A stretch of DNA of 64,000 nucleotides, from positions 62,001 to 126,000 of the forward strand of contig CAJPFK010000018.1 in assembly GCA_905339275.1 (NCBI GenBank), given 5' to 3'. Positions 10,336-18,810 of the stretch are shown in pieces. The stretch's first letter is position 1. Each line of letters opens with the position of its first letter. Source of the DNA: Methylophilaceae bacterium. Lineage in GTDB: Bacteria > Pseudomonadota > Gammaproteobacteria > Burkholderiales > Methylophilaceae. The position numbers and the translations under genes are program-made. The notes below the pieces were generated by a model. That model had not been told where the DNA came from and did no database searches. It was given only the letters and a program-made list of their open reading frames with translations.

Positions 10336-11736
10336 TCAGTTCAACTGCCTGACATCGACAAAATGCCCGGCTACTGCGGCAGCCGCAGCCATTTCCGGGC
10401 TGACCAGGTGCGTACGCCCACCCTGCCCCTGGCGGCCTTCAAAATTACGATTGGAGGTAGAAGCGCAACGCTCACCCGGCTCCAGCCTGTCAGCATTCAT
10501 TGCCAGGCACATCGAGCAGCCCGGCTCGCGCCACTCGAAACCGGCCGCCTTGAATATCTTGTCAAGGCCCTCCTGCTCCGCCTGCGCCTTCACCAGGCCT
10601 GAGCCCGGCACCACCATTGCCAGCTTGACATTGGAGGCGACGTGCTTGCCTCTGGCCACGGCAGCAGCAGCACGCAAGTCCTCGATACGGGAATTGGTAC
10701 AGGAGCCGATGAATACCTTATCGATACTGATCTCCGTGATCGGCGTATTCGCATCCAGGCCCATATACTGCAATGCACGTTCGATACCGCCACGCCTGGT
10801 AGGATCGCTCTCCTGCGCCGGGTCAGGCACACGGCCATCGATGCTGGTCACCATTTCCGGGGAGGTACCCCAGGTGACTTGCGGCTGAATGTCTTCAGCC
10901 TTCAGATCAACCAGCGCATCGAATTTCGCCCCTTCATCGCTGTGCAAGGTCCGCCAGTAGGCAACGGCAGCGTCCCATTGTTCCGGCCTTGGCGCATAGG
11001 GGCGGCCTTTGATGTAATTGATGGTCGTGTCGTCGACGGCCACCATGCCCGCGCGCGCGCCAGCCTCGATTGCCATGTTGCACAAGGTCATGCGGCCTTC
11101 CATGCTGAGGCTGCGTATGGCGGAACCGGAGAACTCGAGCGCATAGCCCGTGCCGCCCGCGGTACCGATCTTGCCGATAATGGCCAGCGCAATATCCTTG
11201 GCGGTTACGCCGCGGCCCAATTGACCCTCGACCCTGATTTGCATGGCCCTGGATTTCTTTTGCACCAGGCATTGCGTCGCCAGCACGTGCTCCACTTCCG
11301 AAGTGCCTATGCCATGCGCCAATGCGCCGAATGCGCCATGGGTGCTGGTATGCGAATCGCCGCAGACGACTGTCATGCCAGGCAGGGTCGCGCCCTGCTC
11401 TGGCCCGATGACATGGACGATGCCTTGGCGCGCATCATTCATCTTGAATTCGGTGACGCCGAATTCGGCGCAGTTATTGTCCAGCGTTTCCACCTGCAAG
11501 CGCGATATCGGGTCTGCAATCCCCTGGCTGCGATCCGTGGTCGGCACGTTATGATCCGGTACCGCCAGAACCGAGTTCACGCGCCATACTTTGCGCGCAC
11601 TGATCTTCAGCCCCTCGAATGCTTGCGGGCTGGTGACTTCATGCACCAGGTGACGATCGATATAAAGCAGTGCCGTGCCGTTTTCCTCATGCACGACATG
11701 CGAATCGAACAACTTATCGTAAAGCGTTTTTGCCAC
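10336..11736 (-). CDS. leuC: 3-isopropylmalate dehydratase large subunit
   Basis: A 466-residue aconitase-family enzyme. The [4Fe-4S] ligands are visible in [12 protein letters not shown] and GCSMCLAMN near the C-terminus, and [16 protein letters not shown] is the family signature. The frame opens at a TTG two codons earlier, but the GTG at 11736 (VAKTLYDKL) is chosen because AGGA lies 6 bases upstream and LeuC proteins begin at this point. It heads the leuC-entericidin-leuD-leuB-asd run. Confidence 0.96.
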   Translation of the reverse strand: MAKTLYDKLFDSHVVHEENGTALLYIDRHLVHEVTSPQAFEGLKISARKVWRVNSVLAVPDHNVPTTDRSQGIADPISRLQVETLDNNCAEFGVTEFKMNDARQGIVHVIGPEQGATLPGMTVVCGDSHTSTHGAFGALAHGIGTSEVEHVLATQCLVQKKSRAMQIRVEGQLGRGVTAKDIALAIIGKIGTAGGTGYALEFSGSAIRSLSMEGRMTLCNMAIEAGARAGMVAVDDTTINYIKGRPYAPRPEQWDAAVAYWRTLHSDEGAKFDALVDLKAEDIQPQVTWGTSPEMVTSIDGRVPDPAQESDPTRRGGIERALQYMGLDANTPITEISIDKVFIGSCTNSRIEDLRAAAAVARGKHVASNVKLAMVVPGSGLVKAQAEQEGLDKIFKAAGFEWREPGCSMCLAMNADRLEPGERCASTSNRNFEGRQGQGGRTHLVSPEMAAAAAVAGHFVDVRQLN

Positions 11737-11751
11737 GATCAATCCTAAAAT

Positions 11752-12246
11752 CTAATCTCTGAAATTACCGAACTGCAGCGGAAAATCCGTTACGGTTTTT
11801 TTAACATGCGCGATAGCATCCTGCAGCACGTCACGCTTGGCGCCGTTCACACGAACGGTATCACCCTGGATGCTGGCCTGTACCTTCAAGCCTGAATCCT
11901 TGATCAGTTTGACAATACGTTTTGCCAGCTCGGTATCGATACCTGCACGAATCTTCAGCTCCTGCTTGACCTTGTTGCCGGAAACCTTCTGCACATCCTG
12001 ATGATCCAGGCGCTTGCTGCTATCCGGCTCCTTCTTCTCCATACCGGGAAGCAGGATGTCCTTGATCTGATCCAGCTGAAAATCCGAATCGCCATAAAGG
12101 GTAATCAGCTTGTCTTTTTCATTGAGCTCGACATTGGCACTGGTGCCCTTGAAATCGTAACGGTTGACGATTTGGCGGCTGGCAACATCGATCGCGTTCT
12201 TCAACGCGACCATATCGACTTCAGAACTGATATCAAACGACGGCAT
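11752..12246 (-). CDS. yajQ: YajQ family nucleotide-binding protein
   Basis: A 164-residue protein starting MPSFDISSEVD and containing NRYDFKGTSANVEL, the hallmark of the YajQ/DUF520 family. Family members have two ferredoxin-like folds and bind nucleotides; some are reported cyclic-di-GMP effectors. That role cannot be read from the sequence, though c-di-GMP enzymes occur about 17 kb away. It lies about 15 bases upstream of leuC and could share its transcript. Confidence 0.95.
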   Translation of the reverse strand: MPSFDISSEVDMVALKNAIDVASRQIVNRYDFKGTSANVELNEKDKLITLYGDSDFQLDQIKDILLPGMEKKEPDSSKRLDHQDVQKVSGNKVKQELKIRAGIDTELAKRIVKLIKDSGLKVQASIQGDTVRVNGAKRDVLQDAIAHVKKTVTDFPLQFGNFRD

Positions 12247-12349
12247 CTTGATTTACTCCGTTATACAAGCGTTGCCTCTGCTGGTTATGAATGCCAGGGA
12301 ACTGCAATTCTCCTGGCAAGTGCGAAAACGTCGCAGAAGCGAACAATCA

Positions 12350-12661
12350 TTATTCAAAATGGCAAACGTAGTCGAGCATCTCGACAGTTTCTATCTCGAA
12401 GCTGGAATTACCCGGCACTGTGAACTTGTCTCCGGCCTTGTAGGTTTTCCAATCGGTTTCGCCATGCAGGCGCACCTTGCAGAGACCCAGATTGATTTCC
12501 ATCAGTTCCGGCGCGGCTGTGTTGAAAGTCAGCGTACTGGGAAAAATCACGCCTATCGTGCTACGCGTGCCATTTGGCAGCAGCACCGTATGACTGACAC
12601 ATTTGCCATCGAAATAAACGTTGGCCTTCTTTTTGACACTGACATTATCGAATTGCGCCAT
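12350..12661 (-). CDS. ppnP: Pyrimidine/purine nucleoside phosphorylase (YaiE/PpnP cupin)
   Basis: A 103-residue single cupin. [20 protein letters not shown] and the C-terminal [21 protein letters not shown] match the PpnP (DUF1255) family. Members phosphorolyse several nucleosides to free base and ribose-1-phosphate, acting in nucleoside salvage. It stands alone, about 100 bases before yajQ; no terminator is obvious between them. Confidence 0.92.
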   Translation of the reverse strand: MAQFDNVSVKKKANVYFDGKCVSHTVLLPNGTRSTIGVIFPSTLTFNTAAPELMEINLGLCKVRLHGETDWKTYKAGDKFTVPGNSSFEIETVEMLDYVCHFE

Positions 12662-12733
12662 GCTGTATACCCCAAGTTTTGCTAGCCTTTGATTATCGCA
12701 GAAAACCGCTCATGGCTCTACTGGCAGGTGGCA

Positions 12734-13783
12734 TCAAGGGGCGGGATTCATATACCGCAGATGCAGATTCTCGATTTCTTTCAGCAGTTCGTCCGACAGG
12801 GGTTTCTGCCAGGCCGAGAGATTTTCCTTGAGTTGCGCCATGCTGGTAGCGCCGATAATGGTACTGGCGACAAACCAGCGATGATAAACGAAGGATAGTG
12901 CCAGTTCGGCGGGCGTAAAGCCGTGCTGCCTGGCCAATGCGGCATAGGCAGCCGAGGCGGGGGCGACATTCGGCTTTTCATAACGCTGGGCAAATCCCTT
13001 GAACAAGGTAGCGCGGCCGTTGCCGCCTTCAAGGTATTTACCGGTCAGATGCCCGAATGCGAGCGGCGAATAGGCAAGCAAGCTAAGTTGCTCACGATAG
13101 CCGATTTCGGCGAGGCCGAATTCAAAACCGCGATTGATCAGGTTGTAGCAGTTCTGGATGCTGGCAATGCGCGGAAGATCATATTCATCTGCAATGCGCA
13201 GGAACTCCATGACGCCCCAGGGCTGTTCATTGGATACGCCTATGTAGCGGATTCTGCCTTCCTGCACCAGTTCGGCCAAGGCCTCCAGTTGGTCGCGAAT
13301 GCCGACCCACTCCCGCTGCTTGCCGTTTTCCAGCTCCTGGGACGGGTCAAACTGGTATTGCCCGAACATCGGCACATTACGCTCCGGCCAGTGCAGTTGA
13401 TAAAGGTCAATGTAATCGGTCTGCAATCTCTGCAGGGAGCCCTCGACGGCAGCGCGTATATTCTCCCTGTCCAGCGCTTTCGGGCCGCCGCGTATCCATT
13501 CCATTTTGCGCCTCGGCCCGGCCACTTTCGTCGCCAGTACGACCTTGTCACGCTGCTGGCGTTTGAGCCAGCTGCCGACGATAGTTTCGGTACGGCTAAA
13601 CGTAGCGGACTTGGGCGGCACCGGGTACATTTCAGCGGTGTCGATGAAGTTGATGCCATGCGCCTGCGCGAAATCCAGTTGCTGATGCGCTTCCGCTTCG
13701 GTGTTCTGCTCTCCGTAAGTCATGGTACCGAGACAGATGACTGAGACACGCAGGTCGCTTTGACCTAATTGGCGATATTCCAT
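12734..13783 (-). CDS. Aldo/keto reductase, Tas type
   Basis: A 349-residue NADPH-dependent oxidoreductase of the AKR superfamily, most like the Tas/YajO group. Catalytic-tetrad residues appear in FIDTAEMY (Asp, Tyr), VVLATKV (Lys) and LYQLHWPE (His). The physiological substrate is unknown. It lies just downstream of the histidine kinase gene with a 44-base gap and may be read through from it. Confidence 0.93.
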   Translation of the reverse strand: MEYRQLGQSDLRVSVICLGTMTYGEQNTEAEAHQQLDFAQAHGINFIDTAEMYPVPPKSATFSRTETIVGSWLKRQQRDKVVLATKVAGPRRKMEWIRGGPKALDRENIRAAVEGSLQRLQTDYIDLYQLHWPERNVPMFGQYQFDPSQELENGKQREWVGIRDQLEALAELVQEGRIRYIGVSNEQPWGVMEFLRIADEYDLPRIASIQNCYNLINRGFEFGLAEIGYREQLSLLAYSPLAFGHLTGKYLEGGNGRATLFKGFAQRYEKPNVAPASAAYAALARQHGFTPAELALSFVYHRWFVASTIIGATSMAQLKENLSAWQKPLSDELLKEIENLHLRYMNPAP

Positions 13784-13827
13784 AATTTTTTATGCGGCGA
13801 TGCCTGAAGATGATAATTACCTGAATA

Positions 13828-15153
13828 TTACCGGTTCGGCAGCCACACTTCCACGCTCAGGCCGCCTAAATTGCTCGAGCGTGCAATGGTCAGGTTGCCG
13901 CCATAGCTCTCCACGATATCCCGCACGATCGCCAGCCCCAACCCGCTTCCCGGCTTGCTTTCATCCGCCCTGAAACCGCGCCTGGTCAGTTGCTCAAGCT
14001 CTTCCGGCCCGCATCCGGGGCCGTCATCCTCGATGCGGAACACCACGCCATCGCGGCTGCTCACATTGAGCACAACGCGATTCCTGCTCCACTTGCAGGC
14101 GTTATCCAGCAGGTTGCCAAGCAGTTCGAGCAGATCCTCCTGGTCGCCAATGAACTGCGCATCCTTGTCGACATGCCAGACGATATCCGGCGATTTATCA
14201 GAGTGCATGAGCTGCAGCGTCTGCACCAGCAGGGTAATCTCTTCCCGCAGGTTGACGCGCTGCCCGGGCAGCGCGTCCCCGATGAGCCGCGCACGCTTGA
14301 GTTCACGCTCGACGATACGTCGCATGGCTTCTGTCGAGTCCTGTATGGATTGCCTGATTGCCGGCAATGCTTTCAGTTCGGGCTGTTCAACGAGCTGGTT
14401 CAAAACGGCAAGACGGGTTTTCAGTGCGTGCGCAAGGTTACCGAGCGATTCACGGGAACGCCTCGCCTTTTTGCCCATGGTCGCCAGCAGGCGATTCAGT
14501 TCAGTAATGACCGGCGCAATCTCGGCCGGCCCCAGCGTTTCAATCCGGTCCGTTTCGCCGCGTTCAAGGCTGGCCATATTGGCCCGCAGCGTTTTCAACG
14601 GCTTCAATTCACGACGTACGATCAGGTTCTGCACCAATAGCAATATCGCCAGGACCACCGTCGAAACAGCGCCATAAATCCACTGGAACTGACGCAGGCC
14701 GGCATTGAAGGCATCGAGATTTTCCGCCACGGTAATGCTGATCTCCCGGTCCTGTTTCCGGTAACCATGGGTGACGGCAAGCAGGCTTTCCTGCTCCGGG
14801 CCATCGATAGTAAATTGCACATCGACGCCGGGCTTGACCTCCGGCACGGCAAGATCGCCATCCCACAGGGATCGCGAGACATATTTTTCACCTTCTACAC
14901 TGATGACGAAATAATGCCCGGAGAACGGGCGCTGATAGATTACGTTGACACGTTTGGGATCGATATGGAAAATGCCGGCCTCATCGAAGCGGATACCCGC
15001 AAGCAGGTTTTCGCTGTCCTGTATCAGGCGGCTTGCCACCTGGTTTTCCGTCAGGTATCGAATCGCATAGCTGGCGATCGCCCATTGCATTATCAGCAGA
15101 ATGATGAGGCTTAAGGCCAATCCCCAGGAAAGACGTCCACTCAGCGATTTCAC
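13828..15153 (-). CDS. Sensor histidine kinase, PhoQ-like
   Basis: About 441 residues. One transmembrane helix lies near residues 8-33, a periplasmic sensor region follows, a second helix lies near 160-182, then HAMP-like and HisKA regions with the phospho-acceptor in NLAHALKTRLAVL, an N box (NLLDNACKW), and G boxes (EDDGPGCG, GSGLGLAIV). It is the cognate kinase of the response regulator whose stop lies 10 bases upstream. The GTG at 15153 is chosen; the longer frame starts at a TTG within the regulator gene. The signal is not identifiable, though PhoQ relatives sense divalent cations or antimicrobial peptides. Confidence 0.92.
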   Translation of the reverse strand: MKSLSGRLSWGLALSLIILLIMQWAIASYAIRYLTENQVASRLIQDSENLLAGIRFDEAGIFHIDPKRVNVIYQRPFSGHYFVISVEGEKYVSRSLWDGDLAVPEVKPGVDVQFTIDGPEQESLLAVTHGYRKQDREISITVAENLDAFNAGLRQFQWIYGAVSTVVLAILLLVQNLIVRRELKPLKTLRANMASLERGETDRIETLGPAEIAPVITELNRLLATMGKKARRSRESLGNLAHALKTRLAVLNQLVEQPELKALPAIRQSIQDSTEAMRRIVERELKRARLIGDALPGQRVNLREEITLLVQTLQLMHSDKSPDIVWHVDKDAQFIGDQEDLLELLGNLLDNACKWSRNRVVLNVSSRDGVVFRIEDDGPGCGPEELEQLTRRGFRADESKPGSGLGLAIVRDIVESYGGNLTIARSSNLGGLSVEVWLPNR

Positions 15154-15163
15154 GCAAGTCGCT

Positions 15164-15832
15164 TCATGAATGCCTGGCGCCAAAAATGTAACCCTGTCCC
15201 CGCCTGGTCTGGATCAGGTCAGGCCCGACTTTCTGGCGCAACCGGTTCACATAGACTTCCATGACATTGCTGTCCTTGTCACTGTCGTAATCGTAAACGT
15301 GTTCGGCCAGGCGGCTTTTGGACAGCACTTGCCCGGGATTCAACATGAAATAGCGTAACAAACGGTATTCCGTACCCGTCAATTCCTGGCGATGGCCGTT
15401 TTGATCCACCAGCGACTGGGTTTCCTCATCCAGGGAAATACCCTCAACCGTCAACGGCCCGACTGGTGCGCCCTGACTGCGCTTCAGTACCGCACCGATA
15501 CGTGCCAGCAGTTCCTCCATCTGAAACGGCTTGCCGACATAATCATCCGCACCGGCCTTGAATCCTTCCACCTTCTCCTGCCAACTGCCCCGTGCGGTCA
15601 GAATAACAACCGGGACTTTGTTGCCGCGGCTTCTCCAGTTGGCCAGGACCGTCAACCCAGGACGTTTCGGCAACCCCAGATCCAGCACGATCAGGTCGTA
15701 TGGCTCGATATCCCCCAGGCCCTCGGCATCGATACCGTCGGTAGAAACATCAACAGCGTATCCAGCCTGTTGCAATGCGCTCTGTATTTGCGGGCCCAGC
15801 GTTTCATCATCCTCGACTAGCAGCAAACGCAT
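15164..15832 (-). CDS. OmpR/PhoP family response regulator
   Basis: A 222-residue two-domain regulator. The receiver has the acidic pair in VEDDE, phospho-acceptor Asp51 in LIVLDLGLP and the switch lysine in DDYVGKPF. A C-terminal winged helix includes GTEYRLLRYFMLNPGQVLSKSRL and ends in RRGQGYIFGA, which is typical of PhoP/QseB-type DNA-binding domains. AAAGG precedes the ATG. It forms a unit with the kinase downstream and probably the PepSY gene upstream. Confidence 0.95.
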   Translation of the reverse strand: MRLLLVEDDETLGPQIQSALQQAGYAVDVSTDGIDAEGLGDIEPYDLIVLDLGLPKRPGLTVLANWRSRGNKVPVVILTARGSWQEKVEGFKAGADDYVGKPFQMEELLARIGAVLKRSQGAPVGPLTVEGISLDEETQSLVDQNGHRQELTGTEYRLLRYFMLNPGQVLSKSRLAEHVYDYDSDKDSNVMEVYVNRLRQKVGPDLIQTRRGQGYIFGARHS

Positions 15833-15843
15833 CTGTGGAACCT

Positions 15844-16356
15844 TTAATCATCAACCTCGATTTTAATAAGCTCGCCAGTCTTGGCATTGATGTCCAGTTC
15901 CCACACAACGCCCTTGGCATCAAGAATCTCTATCTCATAGATATACAAACCATTTTTCCTGTTCCGCTCCAACTCGGTTTCCAGTATATCGCCGGGTTTG
16001 ATTGAACGGGCGATCTCTGCGATTTTTTCAAATGACAGAATTTCTCCCGCAGCCTGCAATTTGCGTGCTTGCAGATAACTGACATCCTCCCCGGCAATGG
16101 CGGGAATGGTAAAGGTCATCAATAAAACGGTCATCACACCAGCAATAAGGACCGGTTTAAATTCAGGTTTCTCGTTTTTTTTCATATCCGTTTTGATTTT
16201 CTGCCGCAAAGACATGGCAATCAGCTTTCTGACCAGGCAGATCACGCCGTCAACCACCACCCAGCCTAGAAATATAAGCGCGAGCGCAACATTAAACAAC
16301 CATACCAACAACCTCGCTACCGGTAATTGTCCCAATAATGATGAATTCAATGGCAT
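15844..16356 (-). CDS. PepSY-domain membrane protein with two transmembrane segments
   Basis: A 170-residue protein. One hydrophobic helix lies near residues 13-38, a lysine-rich linker follows, a second helix near 75-92 ends in an AIAGE signal-like site, and a C-terminal PepSY domain includes LYIYEIEILDAKGVVWELDINAKTGEL. The start at 16356 is supported by AAGGAG six bases upstream. Family knowledge: PepSY domains often sit beside PhoPQ-type regulators and are thought to modulate peptidases or sensors. The gene lies 11 bases before the response regulator, so they are likely one operon. Confidence 0.78.
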   Translation of the reverse strand: MPLNSSLLGQLPVARLLVWLFNVALALIFLGWVVVDGVICLVRKLIAMSLRQKIKTDMKKNEKPEFKPVLIAGVMTVLLMTFTIPAIAGEDVSYLQARKLQAAGEILSFEKIAEIARSIKPGDILETELERNRKNGLYIYEIEILDAKGVVWELDINAKTGELIKIEVDD

Positions 16357-16440
16357 GTCACGCTCCTTCCGGCATCTGATATTCGCCAGTGTAGACATGC
16401 AAGCTGAATTCAAGCTTAAAGTAAAATGCCCATAAAGAAA

Positions 16441-16466
16441 AAGCGGCGCTTGAGCGCCGCTTTTTT
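16441..16466. terminator. Terminator downstream of argG
   Basis: A strong hairpin with arms AAGCGGCGCT and AGCGCCGCTT around a 2-base centre, with A-rich sequence on one side and six T on the other. On the minus strand it follows the argG stop by about 27 bases and runs into TTTTTC, so it separates argG from the PepSY/two-component operon. The shape would work in both directions. Confidence 0.88.
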
Positions 16467-16492
16467 CCTGTAAACCCGGCAACCTGCCAGGG

Positions 16493-17716
16493 TTAATTCC
16501 GGCGCTTGTCAAGGTTTGCCGCAATACGCATGCGCAATGCATTGAGCTTGATAAAACCACCGGCATCCTTCTGGTCGTAAGCACCGGCATCATCCTCAAA
16601 GGTGGCAATGGTCGGATCAAACAGTGAGTCACTCTTGCTGTCACGGCCGACGACGATGACATTACCCTTGTAGAGCTTGAGCCGCACGAAGCCGTTGACA
16701 TTGTTCTGCGTATGGTCGATCAGGGTTTGCAAGGCAACACGCTCCGGACTCCACCAGTAACCGTTGTAGACCAAGCTGGCATAACGCGGCATCAGATCAT
16801 CCTTCAAGTGCGCGACTTCACGATCCAGCGTCAGCGATTCAATCGCGCGATGCGCCTTCAGCATGATGGTGCCGCCCGGGGTTTCGTAACAACCGCGCGA
16901 CTTCATGCCGACATAACGGTTTTCCACCAGATCCAGGCGGCCGATACCGTGCTTGCCGCCCAGGCGGTTCAACTCGGCCAGCAAATCATGCGGCGCAAGT
17001 TTTTTGCCATTGAGTGCAACCGGGTCGCCATGCGCATATTCAATATCCAGATACTCGGCAGTATCCGGCGCATTTTCCGGACTGACCGTCCAGCGCCACA
17101 TATCCTCCTCGGCTTCTGCAGCGGGATTCTCCAAGTGACGGCCTTCGTAGCTGATGTGCAGCAAATTGGCATCCATCGAGTACGGGCTGCCGCCTTGTTT
17201 ATGCTTCATCTCGACAGGAATGCCATGGGTCTCGGCATAAGCCAGCAGCTTCTCGCGGCTCAACAGGTCCCATTCGCGCCAAGGGGCAATGATCCTGATA
17301 TTGGGATTCAACGCATAGGCGCCCAATTCAAAACGCACTTGGTCGTTACCTTTCCCGGTAGCGCCATGGGAAATTGCAACGGCACCGGTTTTGTTTGCAA
17401 TCTCGATCAGGCGCTTGGCAATCAATGGGCGTGCGATCGAGGTACCGAGCAGATATTCGCCTTCGTACACGGTATTGGCACGAAACATGGGAAATACGAA
17501 ATCGCGCACGAATTCCTCGCGCAAATCGTCAATGTAGATTTCCTTGACGCCAAACTTCCTGGCTTTCTCACGTGCAGGCTCCAGTTCCTCGCCCTGGCCG
17601 ATGTCGGCGGTAAAGGTCACGACCTCGCATTGATAGACGTCCTGCAGCCATTTCAGGATGACTGAGGTATCCAGGCCACCGGAATAGGCAAGTACTACTT
17701 TATTCACATCACTCAT
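16493..17716 (-). CDS. argG: Argininosuccinate synthase
   Basis: A 407-residue ATP-dependent ligase joining citrulline and aspartate. The N-type ATP-binding loop is [10 protein letters not shown] near the N-terminus; [15 protein letters not shown] and [18 protein letters not shown] are family hallmarks. The ATG overlaps the stop of a leftover argF tail by four bases (ATGA), and the AGGA ribosome site lies within that tail. The order argD-argF-argG on this strand covers consecutive arginine steps. Confidence 0.97.
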   Translation of the reverse strand: MSDVNKVVLAYSGGLDTSVILKWLQDVYQCEVVTFTADIGQGEELEPAREKARKFGVKEIYIDDLREEFVRDFVFPMFRANTVYEGEYLLGTSIARPLIAKRLIEIANKTGAVAISHGATGKGNDQVRFELGAYALNPNIRIIAPWREWDLLSREKLLAYAETHGIPVEMKHKQGGSPYSMDANLLHISYEGRHLENPAAEAEEDMWRWTVSPENAPDTAEYLDIEYAHGDPVALNGKKLAPHDLLAELNRLGGKHGIGRLDLVENRYVGMKSRGCYETPGGTIMLKAHRAIESLTLDREVAHLKDDLMPRYASLVYNGYWWSPERVALQTLIDHTQNNVNGFVRLKLYKGNVIVVGRDSKSDSLFDPTIATFEDDAGAYDQKDAGGFIKLNALRMRIAANLDKRRN

Positions 17717-17763
17717 TGCTTTACTTTTCCTAACAATAAATATTCCATCAGTGCCTTTTGCGT
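17713..17763 (-). pseudogene. argF: Residual second copy of the 3' end of argF
   Basis: Directly before argG, 17 codons read [20 protein letters not shown]. The intact argF ends [20 protein letters not shown]. Fourteen consecutive residues are identical, yet ten of those fourteen codons differ, all synonymously. This is a diverged homologous gene end, not a recent copy. Its stop overlaps the argG ATG by four bases as in an ancestral argF-argG junction. No start or upstream part of this copy remains. Confidence 0.85.
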
Positions 17764-17786
17764 TTATAGCGCGGTTTTGGCTACGG

Positions 17787-17822
17787 CCGCCGCTTCGCGG
17801 CTTAACTTGCTGCGCAAGTTAG
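17787..17822. repeat. Tandem palindromic intergenic element
   Basis: Two hairpins in a row: a short one (CCGC/GCGG around TTC, 17790-17800) and a perfect 8-bp one (TAACTTGC/GCAAGTTA around 3 bases, 17803-17821). They lie between the argF stop and the argF remnant. There is no T run, so this is not a standard terminator. It looks like an interspersed palindromic repeat, but no second copy was noticed in this window. Confidence 0.5.
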
Positions 17823-17831
17823 CCTGCGCCC

Positions 17832-17919
17832 AAATCGCCTTCACACCATTGGCGCCTATCCAGCCACCTTCCCTAACAACAAATACTCCATCAACGCTTT
17901 CTGAGTGTGAAGGCGATTT
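17832..17919. repeat. 15-bp perfect inverted repeat spanning the argF stop codon
   Basis: AAATCGCCTTCACAC at 17832-17846 and its exact reverse complement GTGTGAAGGCGATTT at 17905-17919. The second arm is inside the argF coding sequence; the first lies just beyond the stop. The 58-base interior contains the last codons of argF. This may be a footprint of the rearrangement that left the argF remnant. Confidence 0.7.
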
Positions 17920-18776
17920 TCAGCCTCATCCCAGACCACGGATTGAGCGCCGTCGATCACCTCTGCTGCGACTTCTTCGCCACGGTGTGCAGGCAGGCAG
18001 TGCATGAACAAGGCATCCCTGGCAGCAACTTTCATCATGTCGGCATCGACCTGCCAGTCAGCAAAGTCGCGCATGCGCTCCTCGTTCTCCGCCTCGAAAC
18101 CCATGCTGGTCCAGACATCCGTGGTCACCAGGTCGGCGCCGCGGGCTGCTTCCATCGGGTCTGAAAATTCCTCATAGTGGGCATGACCGTATAAACCGGC
18201 ACGTTCCTGTTCCACTTCATAACCCGGCGGCGTAGAGACATGGACGTTGAAATCCAGCACTTCCGCAGCTTGCAGCCAGGTGTTGCAGACATTGTTCGAA
18301 TCGCCAATCCATGCCACCGTCCTGCCCTGGATCGGACCGCGATGCTCGATGAAAGTAAAAATATCAGCCAGTATCTGGCATGGGTGATATTCATTGGTCA
18401 GGCCGTTAATCACCGGTACACGCGAATTCTCGGCAAAACGTTCGATGATTTCCTGTTCAAAAGTACGGATCATGACAATATCGCTCATGCGCGAAATCAC
18501 CTGGGCGGCATCCTCCACGGGTTCGCCGCGGCCAAGCTGGGAATCGCGCGTGTTCAGGTAAATGGCGGCCCCGCCAAGCTGTTGCATCCCCGCTTCAAAA
18601 GACAGGCGCGTACGCGTACTGGCCTTCTCGAAAATCATCACCAGCGTGCGATCAACCAGCGGCCAATATTGCTGGTAAGCCTTGAATTGCGCTTTGATCC
18701 ACCTGGTGCGCTCGAAAATGTAATCAAGCTCGTCCCGGGTCAGGTCATTGAACTGTAGAAAATGTTTGATTGCCAT
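17856..18776 (-). CDS. argF: Ornithine carbamoyltransferase
   Basis: A 306-residue transferase making citrulline from ornithine and carbamoyl phosphate. The carbamoyl-phosphate motif EKASTRTRLSFE, the HPCQILAD motif and the ornithine-site HCLPAHRGEE are all intact. It lies between argD and argG. Its C-terminus (LLLGKVAG) is echoed by a diverged remnant just before argG, suggesting this copy replaced an older one. Confidence 0.97.
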   Translation of the reverse strand: MAIKHFLQFNDLTRDELDYIFERTRWIKAQFKAYQQYWPLVDRTLVMIFEKASTRTRLSFEAGMQQLGGAAIYLNTRDSQLGRGEPVEDAAQVISRMSDIVMIRTFEQEIIERFAENSRVPVINGLTNEYHPCQILADIFTFIEHRGPIQGRTVAWIGDSNNVCNTWLQAAEVLDFNVHVSTPPGYEVEQERAGLYGHAHYEEFSDPMEAARGADLVTTDVWTSMGFEAENEERMRDFADWQVDADMMKVAARDALFMHCLPAHRGEEVAAEVIDGAQSVVWDEAENRLHTQKALMEYLLLGKVAG

Positions 18777-18810
18777 AAAATTAACTGCTTCTGGTTATAG
18801 GCTGCCGGTT

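Noticed and set aside
10642..11748. A 368-codon plus-strand open frame antisense to leuC
   Set aside because: It mirrors the leuC codons, has no family similarity or ribosome site; leuC is fully intact on the other strand.
16357..16701. Upstream extension of the PepSY gene into argG
   Set aside because: It runs through the argG terminator and argG coding sequence; AAGGAG supports the start at 16356.
16712..17665. A 317-codon plus-strand frame antisense to argG
   Set aside because: A shadow frame of a highly conserved gene; its residues show no domain.
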